From NCBI GenBank assembly GCA_046537975.1, contig JBKHJR010000076.1, positions 1 to 11,216 of the forward strand: 11,216 nt of DNA, in the 5' to 3' direction. The notes under the pieces were generated by a model. The model did no database searches and was not told the origin of the DNA. It saw only the letters and a list, made by a program, of their open reading frames with translations. The translations under genes were made by a program, and so were the position numbers. The stretch comes from JAWLDV01 sp046537975 (lineage in GTDB: Bacteria; Desulfobacterota; Desulfobulbia; Desulfobulbales; SURF-16). Below, one piece after another: positions 6,239-11,216 of this stretch (its first letter is position 1; every line of letters starts with the position of its first letter).

Positions 6239-7483
6239 TTATATTTCCCTGCATCTCAGGGTATGGGCCCCTGTTTCATTGGTTGCACCGATAATACCCT
6301 GGATCTCTATTTCCAGGCTGCCGTCTTCCCGCAGGCTCCGGGGATAAGCTCCGGCCAGCTTGGTAAGGTCCTGTACCGGCCCGATGGTTTTTTCCACCGG
6401 CGGCAGGACAATCACCTCGTTGGCGTTGCCCGTGGAGATCACCGCATCCGCTTCCGGAGTGGTGTCAGCCAGGGACTGGGAAGCGCCGTTGGAACCGGCA
6501 TATTCGTCGCTGATGGCTGCAGTTCTGATGCCTGCTTTTTCCAGTCTGCGGATCAGCATCATCAGATCGGCATCAGGATTGCCGAAGCCTTCCTTGGAAA
6601 TTACCACCCCATGGGGCTCCAGGCCCTTGATCAGTTCCACCGCCTGCTCGGCTGATTCCTGTTTGCCGGCAAGTTTAATAGGCTCATTGCTGAGCACTGT
6701 ACCCACGAAATTCAGGTCACGGCTGTGTCTGAGATATAATTCCTGGAGAACAGGGTTGTTCTGGTGATGCCAGGTGGTATTCTTGTCGCAGGCGGAAACG
6801 CAGTTTCCCGATACTATGGCTCTGTCCCTCAGGACCTGAAGGGGGAGGCTGCGGGGCAGACCTTCCTGGGCATGGCGCCCCAGGACATAGGTGTCATGGA
6901 GCAGCCCCTGGCTCAGGAGCAGGTAGAGATAGGCGATTCTGGGTAGGTTTTTATCGGCTGAAGCAGGGTCGGGCTGCTCAATGGTTTCGACCAGGTCAGG
7001 TTCAGCCCGGACGGCTTTTTGCGCCAGAAAATCGGCGGCCCTGAGACCGGCGGTTCTGAGGGTTTCTTCGTGTTCGTACTGGCTGATTTCCGGAGCCACC
7101 CCGATTTCCAGGATAATATTCAGGGTCCTGGAGAAGGGGGAGTAGGCGGCGCCGGGGCCGCTCATTTCAATTATCCCTTCCTGGTAGCCGACAATTTGGC
7201 CGCTGGTCACTACAGCCGTATTCTTCAGGGCAAGACTGCTTCCCTCTCCGGGACTTTTTCCTGAAATCTTACATTGTGGTTCCAGGACATCCTTGACGCA
7301 GATTATTCGTGTTGATTCCCCAGGTCTGGCTATACTCACAGCCACAGTCCGGATTCTGTCATCTTTATCCTTGAGGAATCCGGTTAGCTCTTTTTCATTA
7401 ACGAGCAGGGTCTTGCCGGAAAGGCGGGTATCCTCGCCAAAGACTATGTCCTCAACCTTTATCTGCCTTATCTCAAGCGCCAT
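6239..7483 (-). CDS. grdE: pyruvoyl-processed protein B precursor of glycine/betaine reductase (GrdE/GrdI/GrdG type)
   Basis: Proprotein of the other two protein B subunits. In this family the chain is cut before a cysteine that becomes an N-terminal pyruvoyl group, thought to bind the substrate amine. The 414-residue product contains the processing motif SGNCVSACDKNT with Cys228, giving predicted pieces of 227 and 187 residues. It is 14 residues shorter than typical GrdE (about 428), and Cys228 is likewise displaced 14 from the reported Cys242, so the difference lies in the N-terminal part. Conserved stretches include IVGYQEGIIEMSGPGAAYSP, SQGLLHDTYV, ISKEGFGNPDADL, DEYAGSNGASQSLADTTPEA and TGNANEVIVLPP. 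The start is ATG with GGGG about 8 nt upstream. grdB follows after a 1-nt gap. A good promoter lies about 60 nt upstream. Confidence 0.94.
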   Translation of the reverse strand: MALEIRQIKVEDIVFGEDTRLSGKTLLVNEKELTGFLKDKDDRIRTVAVSIARPGESTRIICVKDVLEPQCKISGKSPGEGSSLALKNTAVVTSGQIVGYQEGIIEMSGPGAAYSPFSRTLNIILEIGVAPEISQYEHEETLRTAGLRAADFLAQKAVRAEPDLVETIEQPDPASADKNLPRIAYLYLLLSQGLLHDTYVLGRHAQEGLPRSLPLQVLRDRAIVSGNCVSACDKNTTWHHQNNPVLQELYLRHSRDLNFVGTVLSNEPIKLAGKQESAEQAVELIKGLEPHGVVISKEGFGNPDADLMMLIRRLEKAGIRTAAISDEYAGSNGASQSLADTTPEADAVISTGNANEVIVLPPVEKTIGPVQDLTKLAGAYPRSLREDGSLEIEIQGIIGATNETGAHTLRCREI

Positions 7484-7542
7484 TCCGACCCCATCGGCTG
7501 TGCATATTTTCTGAAATTATCGTAATATCAAGATATGGCTAT

Positions 7543-7572
7543 ATTCTATTTGGAGTTGATTCTGACAGTCAA
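7543..7572 (-). promoter_or_regulatory. sigma-70-like promoter for grdE-grdB
   Basis: On the minus strand, TTGACT (7567-7572) and TAGAAT (7543-7548) are separated by 18 nt, each matching five of six consensus positions. It lies about 60 nt before the grdE ATG and has the same -35 hexamer and spacer length as the grdC promoter candidate. Just downstream is the inverted repeat ATATC-AA-GATAT (7525-7536), around the expected start of transcription, a possible operator. Confidence 0.55.
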
Positions 7573-7631
7573 GAGGAATAAATTCCGTTGTCCCGGTCAT
7601 TGTTACCAGCCGGCCTTAAGGTTTAAAATTT

Positions 7632-8786
7632 TCAGCTTTCCGGATCCTGCTGGAGTTCGGAAGGGTTGAGAAAGAGATCCATTTCTCCGTTCCGTACTGA
7701 CTCCATAAGCTTGTCAGGTTCATTGAGAAAGATTTCCGCCCGTTTCTTGGGATCAAAGAATTCCTTGTTAAAGGGGGTGATCAGGTTAAGCTGTTCCCAA
7801 CGGGTAATGTAATACTGAATGAGACGGGGCAGGGCGGTAAAAACCGAGGCATTGGGATCAGGGTCGATGAAGCTGGAGTTTTTCAGTTTATCGCAGGAAA
7901 GGACCTGGGATCTGTAGCAGTTTTTGAGAAACATCAGTTCCGGCGGCATCCTGCTGTATATACCGATTCTGATCAAGAGACGGACCAGAACTTTCAAGGC
8001 TGAAGCCCCGAAAAGGGCCAGGGAATAAGGTATATATATTTCCCGTGGTGATTTTAATTCCAGATAGTTGCGGATGGTAATGATCAACTGGCTGAGATCA
8101 ACCGGATTGGGATCCACAAAATGATAGGTCTGATTGCTGAATTCTTCCCGGTTATCCAGGACATGGTGGACCAGAAAGGGCAGCTTACGGGCATTGGAAT
8201 AGCTGTGGAGGACTCCGGGGCGGGTCAGCATAACCGGCATGGATTGATCGGCAATGGAAAAAAGCATCCTGTGAAAGCCCTGGATCTTATGGTCATGTTC
8301 ACCATAAACCACGGCCAGCCGGATAATGGTAAAGTCGAGCCCCTCGGTGCGCTGCAGGTATTCAAGAGTCATTTCAGCCATTATCTTGGATTTGGCATAG
8401 TTGGATAGTCCGGGATTCAGTTCCTGGCGGTCCTCCTCCCGTAGATTCTCGCCTTCGGGCAGAACAGCGGCCGAGGAGAGATAGATGTAGGGAATGTCAA
8501 GAGAGGCTGCGACCCGGGCCAGATTAACCCCGCCGAGGTAGTTGGTTTCAAAAGTCAGAAGGGGATCGGAGTCTATAGCGGCAATAGCCGAATTAATGAT
8601 AAAATCCGGCTGTACCCTGCGGAAATATGCCTTGATGTCTTCGGGTTCTCTCAGGCTCAGCTTTTTACTGTTTGGAGCCAGGATTTCAAAGCCTTCCACT
8701 TTGCGGGTAAAATAATGTACCAGGGTACCGCCGACCAGGCCTGAGCCACCGACAATAATCCCGAAACGTTTTTTGTTTTCAGCCAA
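7632..8786 (-). CDS. extended-SDR NAD(P)-dependent epimerase/dehydratase-like protein
   Basis: A 384-residue protein of the extended short-chain dehydrogenase/reductase family, which acts on nucleotide-linked or other sugars and on related carbonyl substrates. The N-terminus has the Rossmann motif GGSGLVG (13-19), followed by DFIINSAIAA where SDR proteins contact the cofactor. SSAAV holds the catalytic serine (104/105), and the active pair is Y130-AKS-K134. The last 130 or so residues are not typical of sugar epimerases: a hydrophobic stretch (about 250-275, YSLALFGASALKVLVRLLIRIG) may be membrane-associated, then FLKNCYRSQVLSCDKL and a charged tail. The closest themes are 3-beta-HSD-like or sterol/lipid-type SDRs, but the substrate is unknown. 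It starts at TTG 8786 with GGGAGG (8795-8800) 8 nt upstream, and no ATG fits. It is transcribed divergently from the kinase operon. Confidence 0.88.
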   Translation of the reverse strand: MAENKKRFGIIVGGSGLVGGTLVHYFTRKVEGFEILAPNSKKLSLREPEDIKAYFRRVQPDFIINSAIAAIDSDPLLTFETNYLGGVNLARVAASLDIPYIYLSSAAVLPEGENLREEDRQELNPGLSNYAKSKIMAEMTLEYLQRTEGLDFTIIRLAVVYGEHDHKIQGFHRMLFSIADQSMPVMLTRPGVLHSYSNARKLPFLVHHVLDNREEFSNQTYHFVDPNPVDLSQLIITIRNYLELKSPREIYIPYSLALFGASALKVLVRLLIRIGIYSRMPPELMFLKNCYRSQVLSCDKLKNSSFIDPDPNASVFTALPRLIQYYITRWEQLNLITPFNKEFFDPKKRAEIFLNEPDKLMESVRNGEMDLFLNPSELQQDPES

Positions 8787-8923
8787 AAGATCTTCCTCCC
8801 TATCTCCTTATATACAGGTTTCAAATAAACAGGCAGTCTTTAAGTCTATTATTGTAATATATATTAATTTAAGGATTGATCCGGCAACGGTCAACCAGAC
8901 CGGAGCAGTCCCGCCGTATTGGC

Positions 8924-8951
8924 TTGCAAATATCTTTTAAGCTGGTACACT
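8924..8951 (+). promoter_or_regulatory. candidate promoter for the kinase-receiver operon
   Basis: TTGCAA (8924-8929) and TACACT (8946-8951) with a 16-nt spacer give a modest sigma-70-like match (4/6 and 4/6), about 63 nt before the ATG at 9014. The rest of the 227-nt divergent gap is AT-rich and contains the palindrome listed separately. No convincing promoter was found for the leftward SDR gene. Confidence 0.3.
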
Positions 8952-8971
8952 TTCCGGGCTTCTGCTATCTT

Positions 8972-8985
8972 TTATCTATAGATAA
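8972..8985 (+). promoter_or_regulatory. 14-bp perfect palindrome, possible operator
   Basis: TTATCTATAGATAA reads the same on both strands and lies in the leader of the kinase gene, between the promoter candidate and the ATG, 28 nt upstream of it. A dimeric repressor could bind here. The element is AT-rich in AT-rich DNA, so chance is possible. Confidence 0.3.
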
Positions 8986-9013
8986 TAATAATTTAAAAAT
9001 GAGAATGTAAATT

Positions 9014-10021
9014 ATGTCCACACCTCTTCCGGAATTTATAGATAGTTTATTGAGGACAGGCGGCCTGGAGGGCCGGGAGCAACAAGTAGACCTTACTCAA
9101 ACCCATATTTCATATATATTATTAACCGGGGACAGGGTTTACAAGATCAAAAAACCTGTTAATTTTGGTTTTCTGGATTTCTCCACTCCCGCCCTGCGCA
9201 AGTACTACTGCGAACAGGAACTTGTCCTGAACCGCAGACTCTGCCCGGACATATATCTTGATGTTGTCACCATAACTGAAAAAGACGGCCGGTTTTATTT
9301 GGGGGAAGAAACAGGCCGGGCAGTGGACTGGGCTGTCAAGATGGTGAGAATGCCGGAAGAGAGGATGATGTATAGGCTCCTGAGCGGCGGACAGTTTGAC
9401 AGGGACATGCTGGACCGGATTGTAGCCACCCTGGTGCCGTTTTATGAAAAGCAGCCTTCCGGCGGGAATCTTCAGCCGTACGGCAGCATTGAGGCTGTTG
9501 AGGCACGAGTCGAGGATAATCTGGCACAGATTCGACCCTTTATCGGCAAGGATGTTTTGACCGGAGATCAGTACAACATTATTCAAAACTATGTTGATGA
9601 GTTCCTCAAAAAGGAAGAACTGTTTGAAAGGCGAAGCAGGGACAGAATAAGAGACTGCCATGGAGATCTTTATTCAGCTAATATATGTATTGATGAAAAG
9701 GTCCATATTTTTGATTGTATAGAATTCAACGAGAATTTCCGTATAATAGATGTGGCCAGTGACGTAGCCTTTCTGGCCATGGACCTGGATTATCATGGTT
9801 TATCTGAGTTTTCCGACTATTTCATTGATTCATTTGTTCAGGCCAGTGGAGATTTCTCCTTGCGCGAAGTTCTTGATTTCTATAAATGTTACCGGGCTGC
9901 AGTAAGAGGGAAAATTGGTCTGTTGACCGCTGATTCTTCGGAAATAAGCGAAGACCTGCGCCACCAGTCTCTAAATAAAGCTCAAAAATATTTTGAACTG
10001 GCAGTGAGCTATGCCTCCTGA
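9014..10021 (+). CDS. phosphotransferase-like kinase (APH-fold, COG2187 type)
   Basis: A 335-residue protein of the uncharacterised aminoglycoside-phosphotransferase-like group often written as COG2187. The predicted kinase core has the nucleotide-binding segment GDRVYKIKKPVNFGF (39-53), the catalytic Brenner motif HGDLYSAN (H216, D218, N223) and the metal-binding DCIEF (D234) followed by FRIIDVASDVAFLAMDLD. These residues look intact. In many bacteria this domain is fused to a C-terminal P-loop kinase domain; here the second domain is encoded by the next gene, whose ATG overlaps this stop by 11 nt. The physiological substrate is not established and antibiotic resistance should not be assumed. 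Shine-Dalgarno is weak (GAGAATG). It is the first gene of an apparent three-gene operon. Confidence 0.86.
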   Translation: MSTPLPEFIDSLLRTGGLEGREQQVDLTQTHISYILLTGDRVYKIKKPVNFGFLDFSTPALRKYYCEQELVLNRRLCPDIYLDVVTITEKDGRFYLGEETGRAVDWAVKMVRMPEERMMYRLLSGGQFDRDMLDRIVATLVPFYEKQPSGGNLQPYGSIEAVEARVEDNLAQIRPFIGKDVLTGDQYNIIQNYVDEFLKKEELFERRSRDRIRDCHGDLYSANICIDEKVHIFDCIEFNENFRIIDVASDVAFLAMDLDYHGLSEFSDYFIDSFVQASGDFSLREVLDFYKCYRAAVRGKIGLLTADSSEISEDLRHQSLNKAQKYFELAVSYAS

Positions 10022-10594
10022 TATCTTCATCTTCATGGGATTTATCGCCAGCGGTAAAAGCACCCTGGCCCGGGCTTTCTCTGAAAAGCGGGGCCTGCCC
10101 TATTACAATTCGGATGTAGTCCGCAAGAAAATTGCCGGATTACAGGCGGAATCCCGGGCCGGAGATGAATTCGGAAAGGGGATTTACAGCCAGGAATATA
10201 CCAGAAAGACTTATGACGGCCTGCTGGATTATGCCGCTGCCGAGCTGCAGGCAGGAAGTTCTGTGGTTCTGGACGCCTCCTACAGCAGACGCCGGGAAAG
10301 AAAATATGCGGTTGATCTTGCTGCCCGCTTTGGCGCCGGTTGTTGTTTTATTTTCTGTCAATGCAGCGAGGAAACCACCCAAAAAGGCTGGCTGCCAGGG
10401 CAAGGGACCGGAAGGCGGTATCGGATGCCGACTACCGGGTTTATCAGAAACAGAAAGAGTCTTTTGAATATCCTGATAAGCTTGAAAAAAAACTGATGAT
10501 TTTTATTGACACCGAGGCGCCCGTGGCAGAGCTTCTTGAGCGACTTGAATCAGCGCTCGAGAGTTGTGGCCGGCAGGATCAAGGAAACTTATAA
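10011..10594 (+). CDS. P-loop (AAA_33/COG0645-type) kinase, apparent -1 frameshift
   Basis: Partner domain to the upstream kinase gene. The N-terminus has a clean Walker A, GFIASGKST (10-18), then YYNSDVVRKKIAG and SSVVLDASYSRRRER typical of COG0645 kinases, and FIFCQCSEETT near residue 121. The reading frame then turns into unrelated sequence and stops at 10494-10496. The expected family continuation, KRLAARARDRKAVSDADYRV followed by YQKQKESFEYP, is encoded one frame over from about 10382 to the TAA at 10592-10594. The switch falls at the CCCAAAAAGG run (10378-10387). The intact product would be about 193 residues. Causes are a real indel, an assembly error in the homopolymer, or recoding; the run is not a good slippery heptamer. 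ATG 10011 overlaps the previous gene by 11 nt. If the indel is real, ATP-binding residues survive but the C-terminal helices are lost. Confidence 0.82.
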
Positions 10595-11216
10595 GTGAAA
10601 AAGAAAGGTAAGATCCGCTTCCTTATAGTTGAAAACAACCGGCCCATGCGCAACGGTCTGGAAACGATGCTCATTGAGCTTGGATTCAGGAATTATGCCT
10701 CTGTAATTGATGCTGAAGCAGCCTGGGAGAAAATCGAGGAGGAGGACATCGATGCAGTGCTTAGTTCTCTTAATCTGCCGGGGATGAGTGGTCTCGATCT
10801 CTTAAGCCGGATAAGGAATTCGAGGAATTATTTCAATCTTCCCTTTGTGATGATCGCCGGCGAGGATCAGAAGACAGCCATACTTAATATGATAGAGGAG
10901 GAAGTGGATTATTATCTGATAAAACCGGTTACTCCCCGGTCCCTGGAGGTTCTCCTGGATCGTATTGTACGCACCATCTCTTCTCCAAGTCGATATGATC
11001 TCGCTATTTACGCCGGCAAATATTACTATATCAATAAGGATCTGGAAAAGGCCCGAAAAAGCTTCAATATAGCGGTTCAGATAAATTCTGAAGCAGCCCT
11101 GCCTCATTTGTATCTCGGCAACATATATTACCAGCTTGAGGATCTGGGAGAAGCGGAAGAGGCCTATAATAAGGCCCTCGGTACGGAACAGGATTATGTG
11201 AGCGCCTTAACAGGCC
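10595..11216 (+). CDS. degenerate receiver domain plus TPR protein, runs off right edge
   Basis: The frame opens with GTG directly after the TAA of the preceding gene, with AAGGA (10581-10585) 9 nt upstream, and stays open for 207 codons to the window end. Residues 7-127 are a response-regulator receiver domain (IRFLIVENNRPMRN, LNLPGMSGLDLL, YYLIKPVTPRSLEVLL), and residues from about 134 form TPR helices (YAGKYYYINKDLEKARKSF, LYLGNIYYQLEDLGEAEEAY). The phosphoacceptor aspartate is replaced by Ser58 (four before P62), the usual acidic pair is E13-N14, and the switch Thr/Ser is Ala89; only K110 is kept. It is therefore likely a pseudo-receiver used for protein contacts. The TPR part suggests a scaffold or regulator. 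Its place in the operon hints at a link with the two kinases, but no function is known. Confidence 0.85.
   Translation, partial: MKKKGKIRFLIVENNRPMRNGLETMLIELGFRNYASVIDAEAAWEKIEEEDIDAVLSSLNLPGMSGLDLLSRIRNSRNYFNLPFVMIAGEDQKTAILNMIEEEVDYYLIKPVTPRSLEVLLDRIVRTISSPSRYDLAIYAGKYYYINKDLEKARKSFNIAVQINSEAALPHLYLGNIYYQLEDLGEAEEAYNKALGTEQDYVSALTG

Noticed and set aside
8888..8902. CGGTC-AACCA-GACCG hairpin as a terminator or attenuator
   Set aside because: Five pairs with no T-tract on either strand, and not at the end of a gene.
10378..10387. Programmed -1 ribosomal frameshift at CCCAAAAAGG
   Set aside because: The zero-frame codons CAA AAA do not form an X XXY YYZ heptamer and no strong downstream pseudoknot was seen; an indel is more likely.
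1..11216. CRISPR array or insertion sequence
   Set aside because: No regularly spaced repeats, transposase motifs or paired terminal inverted repeats were found.

Overview
The window looks like the chromosome of an anaerobic, selenocysteine-using bacterium. The pairing of a selenoprotein glycine-reductase-type system with a PAS-GGDEF sensor, a COG2187-type kinase gene and a receiver-TPR protein would fit Desulfobacterota or a related Gram-negative anaerobe. That placement is inference; no taxonomic marker is present.

Left part (1 to about 2706): accessory DNA. It holds the C-terminal part of a PAS-PAS-GGDEF diguanylate cyclase, a higBA toxin-antitoxin pair, an attC-like imperfect inverted repeat (1898-1971), a small PD-(D/E)XK-like nuclease gene whose stop codon lies inside a second attC-like element (2441-2499), and the 3' half of a tRNA-Pro(GGG) gene (2657-2706) followed by a strong terminator. 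The tRNA fragment has no 5' half and is best read as the distal attachment site of an element integrated in tRNA-Pro. The element would lie to its left and would carry what looks like integron-type gene cassettes.

Middle part (2762-7572): a compact glycine/sarcosine/betaine reductase locus in two convergent units. Rightward: grdC then grdA. Leftward: grdE then grdB. grdA and grdB each contain an in-frame UGA that must be read as selenocysteine, each followed by a suitably placed SECIS-like hairpin, so a standard gene caller will lose grdA and truncate grdB. The set supplies selenoprotein A, both parts of substrate-binding protein B (with the GrdE pyruvoyl-processing motif), and one of the two protein C subunits. 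grdD and the thioredoxin genes are not in the window. Both units appear to start from promoters with the same TTGACT -35 and an 18-nt spacer. Whether the substrate is glycine, sarcosine or betaine cannot be settled from the sequence.

Right part (7632-11216): a leftward extended-SDR NAD-dependent epimerase/dehydratase gene, then a rightward operon of a phosphotransferase-like kinase (COG2187 type), an overlapping P-loop kinase gene with an apparent frameshift, and a protein joining a degenerate receiver domain to TPR repeats that runs off the edge. The last gene starts with GTG directly after the preceding stop codon.
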